Positions 11,300-22,034 of a stretch of DNA of 64,000 nt are shown here, piece after piece. The stretch is from Ianthella basta. Lineage: Eukaryota > Porifera > Demospongiae > Verongiida > Ianthellidae. The stretch is from NCBI GenBank assembly GCA_964019415.1, contig OZ025880.1, positions 2,658,813-2,722,812 of the forward strand, in the 5' to 3' direction. Position numbers and translations under genes: made by a program. Position 1 is the stretch's first letter, and every line of letters begins with the position of its first letter. Under the pieces are notes generated by a model, which was not told the DNA's origin, searched no databases, and saw nothing but the letters and a program-made list of their open reading frames with translations.

Positions 11300-11660
11300 C
11301 TGAGACTGAGATGATTGAGGGTTTGATCAATGGCAAGAAAGGATAGTATTACGAGGAAGTTTAGGTAACTGACTATCAGTGACATTAACTTTGCAATAAT
11401 GTTGCAGTGTGTATTATACAGTGTCACTTGATCAGCCAGTTGTACAAACCCATCCAACCCTTTCCCGACTCCCTGGCTATCCTCCACCAAGTACGCCTCA
11501 CTAATGGAACAACTCAGAGGATCTCCAGTGACCCTATATGTCACAGTGAACTCTGGCTGTGGACCTACTCACCTGTGTTTCTGTTGGCTGAACCAAGTAC
11601 ATTCAACAGGTTCACTGTCTAAATCTTAAACCATTTGAGAACATGGAAATCACCAACTGA
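11300..11660 (+). pseudogene. fused fragments of exon 2 end and exon 1 middle
   Basis: 11300-11365 resembles the last codons and 3' UTR of exon 2 (gatgattgagggtttgatcaatgg). About 60 bp later, 11427-11660 matches exon 1 from the region encoding SQLYKP through SLFNRFTV. A TAA interrupts it right after FTV, and the exon 1 end is missing. The 3'-end-then-exon order is the junction expected between two tandem copies after a deletion. Confidence 0.65.
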
Positions 11661-11866
11661 GTTTGCAGAAATTACTTTTTCCTATTCTCATTCAATTGCA
11701 CAGAATTGATGATGTGCACTCATTTGATGCTGCCATAAGAAATCTTGTTACACAGTACATTAGGCAACACTAGGGTGATTACTGAATGCCCTGCACACAT
11801 TTACTACATATAATTACTAACTCCGATATGTGTATCTCATCCACCGGAATGGCTTCAGGTAGTGTG

Positions 11867-12798
11867 TACCGTATTCTCTCTAAAAATTCGTCATTCTAAT
11901 TTTCGTCAGAGGGAAAAAATATGCTCAAGTGTACTCTAATCGTGACGAATTTCCTGTCTCTCTAATTTCCGCCATTGGCCTCTAATTTTCGTCATGAACA
12001 GGAAGCATTCTAAATATTCGTCGGAAATGCCTGCAATATGGCTGCGACGGCCAAAGAACAAAGCCAACAACGCTCGCTGTTGTCTTTGTCCTTCTGGCAT
12101 TGTTCCGTTCGTCTATAAGCCTTCTCGACGCTATGTACGTCGTTCATTTTCCGCTTGGTGCTACAATGGAGTTCAGTGATCGCGAATCGTCTCCAGATCC
12201 TTCTCGTTCGGACGGAAGCTCTGTAGAGTTTGTTGCGGAGACGCCAGGCTCAGACTGGGAAGACGACCCTTCGACTATAGTCTTGAGTGACAACGAGGAA
12301 GGTCCGCCAAAGCCGAAGAAGAAGACGCTCAAAGAGTATTTCACACCTACTCCTCGTAGTACTCTGCCCTTCGGGAGAAGTGTACCGCGTAGCCAGCTTA
12401 CAAGCAGCGCATCAACCCGATCAACTGACGATGCTGACCCAGGTCCAAGTGCTAGCTCGCCAGTTGAAGCAGGAAGCGCACAGGGCGAGTCCGTAGCTAA
12501 GAGGAAGGCCACTTACTGCACATACAGCCTCAGGCAGAAGCTGGAAGTACTGGACTACGTTCTTGTACACGTGGTAGCCTCGCACTGCTGTTCGCACGGT
12601 CAACGTGAAAGCGGCCATTTCAGCAAGGAACGCCCATACCGAAAAGCTCTCTAATGTTTCGTCTTCGCCCTAATGTTTCGTCCGAAAACTCTAAATATTC
12701 GTCACCTTCGTCAGTCTTCTCCACTCCAGCTCTAATTGCCTGAAAAGACGAAATTTTCGCTGCACTAGGGGTGACGAATTTTTAGAGAGAATACGGTA
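11867..12798. mobile_element. DNA transposon with 28-bp terminal inverted repeats, TA target site
   Basis: The ends are inverted copies of CCGTATTCTCTCTAAAAATT(CGTCA), each flanked by TA (11867-11868 and 12797-12798). TA duplication is typical of the Tc1/mariner/pogo group. Both subterminal zones hold repeats of the type CTCTAATWTTCGTC, a pattern like clustered transposase-binding sites. Total 932 bp, with one reading frame inside but no complete transposase, so the copy is non-autonomous. It lies between a dead array fragment and a duplicated kinase exon. Confidence 0.8.
12166..12654 (+). pseudogene. truncated transposase-like reading frame in the TA transposon
   Basis: The frame opens at ATG 12166 (MEFSDRESSPDPS). 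It encodes an acidic, Ser/Pro-rich leader and then a basic segment (PPKPKKKTLKEYFTPTPRS, resembling a nuclear-localisation or PIP-type stretch). It ends with KRKATYCTYSLRQKLEVLDY, which resembles the first helix of the helix-turn-helix in pogo/Tigger/CENP-B-type transposases. The rest of the DNA-binding domain seems to continue in another frame, and the catalytic domain is absent. Family assignment is inference. Confidence 0.5.
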
Positions 12799-12906
12799 CT
12801 TTGTCTAGAGCTCCTACATATTAAGTACTGTTCACCTAATATGCATGCATACTGTTCAATCCATTATAGCTGTAAACCATTATTGCCTTGTGTTGCCATC
12901 ACACAG

Positions 12907-13131
12907 GAGTACATTGCATCCTGTGGAATGGTTCACAGAGACCTGGCCTGCTGCAACCTGCTGCTAGCTTCAGACGATCTTGTCACGATAGCTGATTTTG
13001 GATTTGCTTGTACTTTGGATGGCAGACAATGCATTGTTAAGGACCTTCCAGCAGAAAAGCAAGCCACTTCGTTGGATGTCACCTGAGGCCCTTGAGCAAA
13101 ATATTAATGTGTACAGTGAAGCTTCAGATGT
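12907..13131 (+). pseudogene. stray copy of the tyrosine-kinase catalytic-loop exon
   Basis: Nearly the same sequence as the exon at 27057-27274 of the receptor tyrosine kinase, in the opposite orientation. It holds the catalytic loop (HRDLACCN; the parent has HRDLACRN) and the DFG motif, with both splice sites and parts of both flanking introns. An extra A in gcagaaaagcaag shifts the frame before the APE-type motif, so it is dead. No other kinase exon accompanies it, so only a small genomic piece was copied. Confidence 0.8.
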
Positions 13132-13134
13132 GTG

Positions 13135-14166
13135 AGTTGCTCCATTTGCCATCCACTGTCAAAGTGGATGTCTACATGCATGCATCATGCACCATCTGAC
13201 TTATATACCAAGCAAGTACATACACTTATGCATGCCACAAACTGTCACTGAATCTTTGATAACGTTAACTTTTAGTTGAATATTCCACTTCCAACAGATG
13301 GTCATTTTAAGTAACCTTTTGGTAAATATTCAGCAAAGGTGAATGTGTATTTGCAAACATGTAAACATAATATTACATTTGTAAACATAATATTATTAGG
13401 TTTTCCAGCATAAACTCTCACGTATGATTGAGTGCTTGAACTAGTGCACAAAGTACGTGTAGCACCATTCAATTCGTGCAGCATGCAGAGCAAGCCGTGT
13501 ACAGCTACAACAGAGTTGCTGATTTTGCATGGTGCACGTATGCAAGCATAATTATTGTGTGGCTGTATTAAAATTATGCATCTTTTAGTAGCTTATAATT
13601 ATTACAACATAATTAGATAAATTGTTCGATATAATAGTTATATATAATTTCATGTGAGTTTAGGCCATTTTAGTTCCACAAGGCAATTATTTTATTACAT
13701 TATTTCATTACAGTAATATGTATACTCCTTGGCAGTTTCAACCTAATTTTGTCAAGGACCACTTCACCAATGCACCCACTATTTAGTGTACAGACACCAC
13801 ATCAGCAAGTTGTGGCACATCCCATCTAACATGTTCTGCAATCATCATTTTATAAGCTTAACATCTATAATATAATTGTAATAATATTATCAAGATAGTA
13901 ATATTTATATCCATGCAACCATTATATTATTGTTAGGTTTTCCAGCACAACTCTCTTGCATGATCCAGTGCTTGAACTCACAATCTTGAGTTCAAGCACT
14001 GAATTAACACAATCATGATAAACTCTATATATATTAGTGTATTGATACTGTATAGTGCTGGTTTTGTATATATGTAAAAGGTAGTTGATGCAATGCATAT
14101 ACTTCGCACTTCATTACAATGTTCAGCAAAATAAGTATCCTGAAAGCAGTGTGTTTTGGCTGCAAC
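13135..14166. other. intergenic, AT-rich
   Basis: Begins with the duplicated kinase intron (to about 13200), then AT-rich sequence with many ATTATA words. A short inverted repeat near 13955-14000 (ccagtgcttgaactca / tgagttcaagcactg) could form a hairpin. No gene recognised. Confidence 0.45.
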
Positions 14167-16243
14167 CTAAACTGCCTTATATCCATGCTTGCAATTGCCA
14201 TTGATCAAACCCTGAATCATCTCATTCTCGGAGCTCACTGGGCCGTAGGCACTCCACCACAAGTTGCTCAGCCTCCTCAGAGCAAACCCTGTGATACCCA
14301 GAGCTATCGGTATGACAGCATTGCCAAGGTACAATGTGGCCTCATGGTTGCTCTGGATGTTGATGATGTAGCTGAATCCTGCCCCTGCTAGAACAAAGCA
14401 AACTAAAGTGACCAGGAAGAAGAGGAATGTAACTCCTTGAAGAGCTGTGACTCCCAGATCCTTCCTAGTGGTGTTGTTGGTGCCATTATTCTCATGTCTT
14501 AAATGAGGGAGTGTAAGGATGACAGCAAAGAGATGGACAAGACAAAATAGAGTGAATATTATCACCAGTACGTTGGAGATAACAGGGAAGGGGGCGGCGG
14601 CTGTAGCTATCACTATGAAAGTTCCATTTACGCAAGCCAGTTGAATCGCTGTTAGAACTACCCAAAGAGACAAGACACGGACTACAGGTAAAGCTTTTGA
14701 CTTCATTCCACAGCAGCATAGCAGCTTCACTGGAGCTAGGTAGATGCAGGGAATGGGAAAGTTGTATTTCTTGGCAAAGTTCATTGCAATGGGGAACTCC
14801 AAAATTCCTTGAAAATAGAATATAATTCCAGCTACGATAGCAACTGCCTCGTGCCCTTGCATGTACACAACCACAATGAAAAAGATGTTCACAGCCATAG
14901 ATACAGACCAGAAGATGACAGCTACAGTCACTAGAGCCCAGAGCATGCTGTACATCTTAGTGTTCTGGAGAGAGTAGTCAACAATCACAGGCATCCAACG
15001 CTGCAGTAGTAGTGCAGTTCCAAGGCAAATGAGGATGACCTGAAAACAGATCCCACCTGTTAACAAATTGAAGTAAACATACTTGATTTCAATGATCTTC
15101 AGAGTAGAGTCAAGAATGGGCCTCATCTCTGTTTCTTCCACAGTCACTCCACAGCCTCTTTGAACATAGCCCAGGTAAGTCTTGTCTTTTGTTTCTAGAG
15201 CATAGCCATTGATCTGTATGTGTACATAATAGTATGATTATGACACGAGAATGCACTTTTCATTGCAGATTATATACGCACTATAGCAAATATCTGTTAC
15301 TGTCTAGCTAACCCATCAATTATTCTAGCATGCATGCTCATCAGAGTATGCATACTCTAGTACAGAATTGGAAGTACTGTGTGTATATACATTTTTCAAT
15401 CTGTTGTATTCGATAGTGTAGTAACTGTCAGCTAATTGTCACATGTGGTAACGTTTGGTTTGAGCATACATGTCAGTCTCGCCTGTCACTGGTTTTATGA
15501 TAGTGATTTGCTGTAGTTGATCATGACTCTGTTTATGCCATCCCGTAGGACATTTTCGATGCTTACTTTTGGATATACATAAGCTTGTACTGCATGTATT
15601 GTGATCAATTCTGGCGTAGTGTGAAGTGCAGTACTGCTGGTCAATCAGTAGCTACATATATAGGTGTTCATGACCTACAGTGTAGACTTGAAACAGTCAG
15701 TTACAACAGATAGTACAGATGTGGTTATAAACACCTTACATTACTTTGTAGCCAAGCAGTTCAACTCTCCCAACTCACACTCATGGTCATTCTGTTGAGG
15801 AAGTCCATGGTGTTAGCTTTACAAGGAGGAGGCACTGTTAAAGTGACAGTTGGCGATTTCCAATTTCTGAAGTAGTTTAAGGTGTAGAGTGTGAACCTGT
15901 TGAATAGACTTGGCTCAACCAACAGAAACACTGGTGAGTAGGTCCACAGCCAGAGTTCAGAAAGACATGTGGGGTCACTAGAGATCCTTTGAGTTGTTCC
16001 ATTAGTGAGGCGTACTTGGTAGAGAATAGCCAGGGAGTAGGGAAGGGGTTGGTTGGGTTTGTACAACTTGCTGAACAGAGCATCAGTGTTCTCCGAGTTG
16101 TTGGTAATGGCAGCCTCCTCAAACTCGTAGTACCTTGATATGCAGGAGGTGTTCTGTACCACATCACTGCAATCTGCTGTAGTGCAAGTGAACAAGATGA
16201 AGAGGGAGGCAAGAACACAGGGAGAACGTGAAGCAGTAGGCAT
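14167..16243 (-). CDS. 7TM-like family gene B (two exons, 503 aa)
   Basis: Minus-strand exons 16243-15779 and 15213-14167, phase 0, same splice sites as gene A, with a shorter intron (565 bp). The protein has the same signal peptide, sequons, ectodomain cysteines and about seven membrane segments as A. Differences concentrate at the start of exon 2 (LETKDKTYLGYVQRGCG), in the TM2-TM3 loop and in the TM5-TM6 loop, which reads PHLRHENNGTNNTTRKD and adds sequon-like motifs on the predicted inner side. It is the only inverted intact member. Its upstream region is an inverted copy of A's. Function unknown; same reservations as for A. Confidence 0.75.
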
Positions 16244-16770
16244 CTCCAGTCTACTCAACCTCAACATGAGAGGAAGATGAAAATGTTGCAGGGATAATAT
16301 TGTCAACTACATGTTATACCTACTCGTAGACATTGAAGGTGAAATAACGCTTATAGAAAATGAGTGTTAAGTTGTCTCTTCAATCTCAAAATACTGGTGT
16401 TGGTGAAGGTATACACTACTGTCCTTTACTGCAATGTGACTACACAACAGTGGGTGAAAGAAGACTCATACACTGCAGCTGACTATGTATTCTTAACTGG
16501 TTAGCTACACCTGCAGTTGCCTCAAGCTCAGCTCACACTTCCCAGTGGCAAGCAGTCAGGCAGTCACTATGCTGGACATTTCATCTCCTGCCATCTTCAG
16601 TGGCAGCCCCACTCTTCACACACACTTCAACGACAACCCATCACTGAACCAAGGCACTTCATTCCCCTCACAGCTGTTCGCTACCTGGTCTTGTTCTCTG
16701 TTGTTCACTGGGAGGGGGAGTATTGTAGTGTGTGCTCGTATTTAGCATGCTTTTGGCTTTAATTTCGATC
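16244..16770 (-). promoter_or_regulatory. conserved upstream region of gene B (inverted copy of A's)
   Basis: Reverse complement of 7440-8001 upstream of gene A, recognisable over its whole length, with scattered substitutions. Its outer end abuts a dead exon 2 fragment at 16777, which places one breakpoint of the duplication. Confidence 0.5.
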
Positions 16771-16776
16771 AACATC

Positions 16777-17115
16777 ACTCTGCCCCATTTGCATAGACGA
16801 GAAGTCATGAGCAACAGGAACAGTAGAAAGCAGTTGGGAGTCACAGTTCTTCAAGGAATTACTTTCCTCTTCTTGCTGCATGGCCACTTAGTTGTCTTTT
16901 GTCATGGCAGGGGCAGGATTCAGTTACATCATCAACATATCCAGAGCAACCATGATGTCATCTTGTACATTGACAAAGCCATTTTACCAATAACTCTGGG
17001 TATGCTCTGAGGAGGCTGAGCAACTTGTGGTGGAGTGCATATGGCCCAGTGAGCACCAAGAATGAGATGATTCAGGGTTTGATCAATGGCAAGAATAGAT
17101 ATGAGGCAGTTTAAG
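16777..17115 (+). pseudogene. exon 2 fragment of the 7TM-like family (3' part)
   Basis: Matches exon 2 from the TM5-TM6 loop (cagttgggagtcacagttct) through TM6, TM7 and the stop. Frameshifts lie near 16880 (extra sequence after cttgctg), 16940 (catatcc) and 16998 (a deletion that removes GITGF). The stop is kept at about 17115. It is closest to gene D in the last-loop region (DVILYIDKAILPITLG). Confidence 0.75.
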
Positions 17116-17920
17116 ATACTGAATATCAGAGATTTTGTAAGGAATAATTTTCATGAGCTTTGCAGTGATGCTACAGTTTGAAGTATAAACATATTTTTGA
17201 AACATGCACAGATACAGATTTGAAGGATGTTTACAATAAAGAATGATTTGTAATTGTTTCATTCACATGACTATGTAAATCTATTGAAGTGGTAGCTGCA
17301 TCACAAGTTGAATGAAGGAAGTGTTGCTGTTGGCTGGTTGGAAAACAGAAAGGTTCTTGTCAAGCCACAGAGGAGCATAATTTTTGTTCGCTTGCTCATA
17401 CATACTGTACTCAAATGCTCATTTAATCAGTGGATATGTTACAAATATATTTTGTGTGAATCAGGTGCTTACTGTATACAAACACTGGATATATTTTGTA
17501 CACACTGCACCTGATTCACTGCATGTGAAACACTCCATGTATGTACAGTACAAATTGTCATGTATAATACAGTATACATACAGTCGCTTGTACCAGGGCA
17601 CATAGTGTGTCAGAACGTTCTGTCACTGAAGGGTACCTGGATGAGTGTGCTTTGACAATATCCACTGTTCCTAAATGGAATTCAAGAATCACAGCATTGA
17701 GCCATGCACTCTGATGCATGGGCCCAGAAGTAGAGACTGTGGAACTATGTATACATACCTCTACTTCTGTACCTCTCTCTGAAGTCCTCCCCCCTCCCAC
17801 GAACATATGAAATAATAGCCATTTATACAACTGAAACATGCGGCCAGCTATTCTTGACATCTGAACCTATACTGAATAGAGCTATAACCAGATATGAATA
17901 CCGTCACACGTTTTCTCAGT
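17116..17920. other. intergenic between dead fragment and gene C
   Basis: Contains a partial copy of the array's 3' flanking repeat (about 17290-17420), then unique sequence. No gene recognised. Confidence 0.45.
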
Positions 17921-18148
17921 GTACATGTATGAGCCTTCTTCTACTTACTTTTGTGTACATTTCAATAATGTGCAATAATGAAGACCTTCATCAACATCGG
18001 AATTTTGATATTGAAGAGACAACTTAACACTCATTTTCTATGTGTTATTTCACCTTCAATGTCTACGAGTAGGTACAACATAAAGTTGACAATACTATCC
18101 CTGCAACATTTTCATCTTCCTCTCATGTTGAGGTTGAGTAGACTGGAG

Positions 18149-20177
18149 ATGCCTACTGCTTCACGTTCTCCCTGTGTTCTTGCCTCCCTCTTCATCTTGT
18201 TCACTTGCACTACAGCAGATTGCAGTGATGTGGTACAGAACACCTCCTGCATATCAAGGTACTACGAGTTTGAGGAGGCTGCCATTACCAACAACTCGGA
18301 GAACACTGACGCTCTGTTCAGCCAGTTGTACAAACCCAACCAACCCCTTCCCTACTCCCTGGCTATCCTCTACCAAGTACGCCTCACTAATGGAACAACT
18401 CAAAGGATCTCTAGTGACCCCACATGTCACCATGAACTCTGGCTGTGGACCTACTCACCGGTGTTTCTGTTGGCTGAGCCAAGTCTATTCAACAGGTTCA
18501 CACTCTACACCTTAAACTACTTCAGAAATTGGAAATCGCCAACTGTCACTTTAACAGTGCCTCCTCCTTGTAAAGCTAACACCATGGACTTCCTCAACAG
18601 AATGACCATGAGTGTGAGTTGAGTGGATTATTCAACATTGCATGGCTGTAAAGAGTTGAGTGAGTTGTATTGTTTGGCTACAAAGAAATTTAGGCATACT
18701 TGCAAATTGCATTATCAATAAGAAGCAGCGATTGACAATTCCACTCCCACTCCCAATTGTAGTCTTGGATACACTTGTATACCTTTTAAAACTACAAATT
18801 TTTAGACACAACTAAATATAGCATTTAAAAATATTGGATACTAAGTATAGGGTACTATAATTTCAAGTTCTTTGTGTACAAAAAGTTTTTAGCAATTTCC
18901 GCACTACTCATTAAATTTACTAAACTTAGTACTAGTTAAAATAAGCAAATTTAAGGAAGTCATGTATGATCACATTATGGTCTTAGAACATGCATGGGCA
19001 TGTGTGAAGTTATTTTATTAATGAAGAATACAAAGAAATAACCACAATTGTATAATATTATATGAGAGGAAGAGGGCTATGATATATCAATATGTGAACA
19101 GTGCATTCATGCAGAACTATGTATGCACACATGCAGATCAATGAATATGCTATAAGAGCAAAGGACAGGAAGTACCTGGGCTATGTACAAAGAGGCTGTG
19201 GAGTGACGGTGGAGGAAACATTAATGGTGCCTATTCTTGACTCATCTGAGAAGATCATTGAAGTAAAGTATGTTTACATCAATTTATTAACAGGTGGGGT
19301 CTTTTTTCAGGTCATCCTCATTTGCCTTGGAACTGCACTACTACTGCAGCGTTGGATGCCTGTGATTGTTGACTACTCTCTCCAGAGCACTAAGATGTAC
19401 AGCATGCTCTGGGCAGTGGTGACTACAGCTGGCATCTTCTGGTCTGTATCTATGGCTGTGAACACCTTCTCCATTGTGACTACGCACATGCAGGGGCATA
19501 ATGCAGTGACTGCTGCAGCTGCAGTTGTGATTTACATTCCAGCAGTTTTGGAGTTCCCCATTGCAGCAAGCTTTGCCAAGAAATACAACTTTCCCATTCC
19601 TTGCATCTACCTAGCTCCAGTGAAGTTGCTATGCTGCTGTGGGAAGAAGTCAAAAGCTTCAGTTGTAGTTCGTGTCTTGTCTCTTTGGGTAGTTCTGACA
19701 GCGATTCAACTGGCTTGCGTAAATGGAACTTTCATAGTGATAGCTACAGCCGCCGCCCCTTTCCCTGTTATCTCCAACGTACTGGTGATAATATTCACTA
19801 TGTTTTGCCTTGTCCATCTCTTTGCTGTCATTCCCACTCTTCCTTGCTTGCAACGACAGGAAAACAGCACCAGCAGTACCACTAGGAAGGAGCTGGGAAT
19901 CACAGTCCTTCAAGGAGTTACTTTCCTCTTCTTGCTGGTCAGTTTGGTTTGCTTTGTTCTAGCGGGGGCAGGATTCAGCTACATCATCAACATCCAGAGC
20001 AACCATGAGGCCACACTGTACCTTGGCAATGCTGTCATATCGATAGCTCTGGGTGTCACAGGGTTTGCTCTGAGGAGGCTGAGCAACTTGTGGTGGAGTG
20101 CCTATGGCCCAGTGAGCACCGAGAATGAGATGATTCAGAGTTTGATCAATGACAAGATTGGATACGAGGCAGTTTAG
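18149..20177 (+). CDS. 7TM-like family gene C (two exons, 501 aa)
   Basis: Exons 18149-18613 and 19137-20177, phase 0. The exon 1 product is nearly identical to B's. Exon 2 resembles B at its start (KYLGYVQRGCG) but A and D in the central membrane part. Its TM5-TM6 loop is its own (PCLQRQENSTSSTTRKE). The predicted layout is the same as in A: signal peptide, glycosylated ectodomain, about seven membrane segments, and a short acidic tail ending GYEAV. The mosaic similarity suggests recombination or gene conversion among copies. Function unknown. Confidence 0.75.
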
Positions 20178-20412
20178 TTTGCTTCCAAAGCGGACTACAT
20201 TCTCAGAAGAAAGTAATTTGCTTAACTTCATAATGGCGTGTGAAGTATACATGTAGCATTGTGTATCAAATACCAACTATATGCAAACCTGCACTAATAC
20301 AGTGTATCAATAGGCATATTGAGTTTCTTGTGTTTCATGATATCATGTATGGACCTTAAGCTTCTGAAATGGTGACTGCAGAGCCATGTTATTATTATAT
20401 GCGGTGTGCTAC

Positions 20413-20479
20413 AACCTGTTGATTGGGTGGATGTGCTTTTACGTATATAGTTAAAGCACAGCCACCCCATCAACAGGTT
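20413..20479. repeat. hairpin downstream of gene C
   Basis: Arms acctgttgattgggtgg and ccaccccatcaacaggt plus gtgcttt/aaagcac form an almost perfect 26-bp stem. A diverged homologue at about 25840-25899, downstream of the dead exon 2, has lost much of the pairing. Confidence 0.55.
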
Positions 20480-20486
20480 AGTAACT

Positions 20487-21540
20487 TACTCGCCGAGCTT
20501 TCTGTTGGCTGAGCCAAGTCTATTCAACAATTTCACGGTCTACACTTTAAACCATTCCGCTCTATCATGGCAATCTCCAACGGTTGCTTTAACAATGCCT
20601 CTTCCTTGCAAGGAGAACAACATCGCATGACTTCTTGAAAGAATGGCCATGAGTGTGAGTGAGTAGATTATTCACATTTGCATGATTGCAAAGTAATGTA
20701 GGCAAACCTGCATATCTGCATTTGTACAATGAAGATTGAATAATCTACTTCCAACGCATGTGTGAAATCATAATTTTTATGGACGCACTCATGTATGTGT
20801 GTATTTGCATCAAACTATGTACAGACCACAACTCTAGAACATGAGCATACGTAGAGACTGAAGTGGAAGAAAATTATTGTAGCCTTGGAAGTTAAAATTG
20901 TGTTGCTATTTCAATTTAGTCATTGCATTGGAGAATATGTGATATGTCATTGGCAAAGCAAGATCATCCAATGTAAGAGGATCAAATTGGCTAAATGTGC
21001 TGCCAAGGTTCAATGTTGGTGCACATGCAGCTGTATGCAGAGTTGGCATGACTTGCAGTGGTTCTTGGAAGCAGTACTATATACAGGTAGTGTCAGAGTC
21101 AAAGTATTGGCATGCATGCACACAAGACACAACAGACTACATGTGACCAAGCCCGTGCTTGCAAAGGCTGCGACTTCTGGTCTGTATCTATGGCTGTGAA
21201 CACTGCCCCCATTGTGACTATGTACAGGCAGGGACATAGAGTATTCCTGCAGCATCATCAGTGACAATTTTCATTCTAGCGGTTTTGGAGTTCCCCGTTG
21301 CAGTCGATGATGTAGCTGAGCAGGACTCAGCTACAGCATCAACACCAAAAGTAACCATGATGTCATTTCTGCTTGTTGACAAAGCCATTTTACCAATTGC
21401 CGTGACTATCACGGGTTTGCTCTGAGGGGCTGAGTAATTACTTGTGGTGGAATACTTATAGCCCAGTGAACACCAAGAATGAGATGATTTGGGTTTTATC
21501 ATACAGCAAGAATGGATATAAAGCACTTTAAATCACTGAA
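20487..21540 (+). pseudogene. dead copy of the whole 7TM-like gene
   Basis: 20495-20662 is the 3' part of exon 1, including the donor (gtgtgagt). 20878-21172 matches the intron of gene A. 21173-21302 matches exon 2 from TM2 through TM3, and 21345-21535 matches TM6 to the stop. The segment for TM4-TM5 is deleted. At the junction (21303-21346) lies a quasi-palindrome, GATGTAGCTGAG-cagga-CTCAGCTACAGC. Further frameshifts are present. Confidence 0.75.
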
Positions 21541-21669
21541 TACTGACATAAATGTGCAATTATGTTACAGTGTGAATTATTATGTTGCGCGCAAACGTCA
21601 GCTCCAGTGCAACTCATAACCACACACCGGGCCTATGGTTCTTAGGCCCACAGTTGTATATAGTAATAT

Positions 21670-22034
21670 GCATGAAGGGCTGGGTATGGCTAGCTATATA
21701 TCTGTATTTGAGCTATTTAGCTAGCTCTTAATAGTGAGCAATATAGCCATAATAGCTCTTCCTATTTCCTTCTGCCCTGAGGTGTACAAAGTTATTCTTT
21801 ACCAGGTAGCTACAACACATGGACATTTTCTTCATCTGAGAGACTATACTGCTGGCCATATACCATGAGATGATAAGGCAGCCACTTGTAGCAACATTTT
21901 CAACACATGTTGTTCAATATTCAATGTTTACTAGTACAGTAGATGACAGCTTTGTTGTTGATGCATGCATATATAACATCTGTGCAGCATTTTCAGCCTT
22001 CTAATTAGGGTTGGGTGTCAGAAGTAGACTAGAG
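21670..22034 (+). promoter_or_regulatory. upstream region of gene D
   Basis: Shares blocks with 2139-2350 and 5960-6130, which are the split upstream region of the dead first copy, but is not alignable by eye with the A/B/C upstream type. D and the dead copy thus form a second promoter type in the array. Confidence 0.45.
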
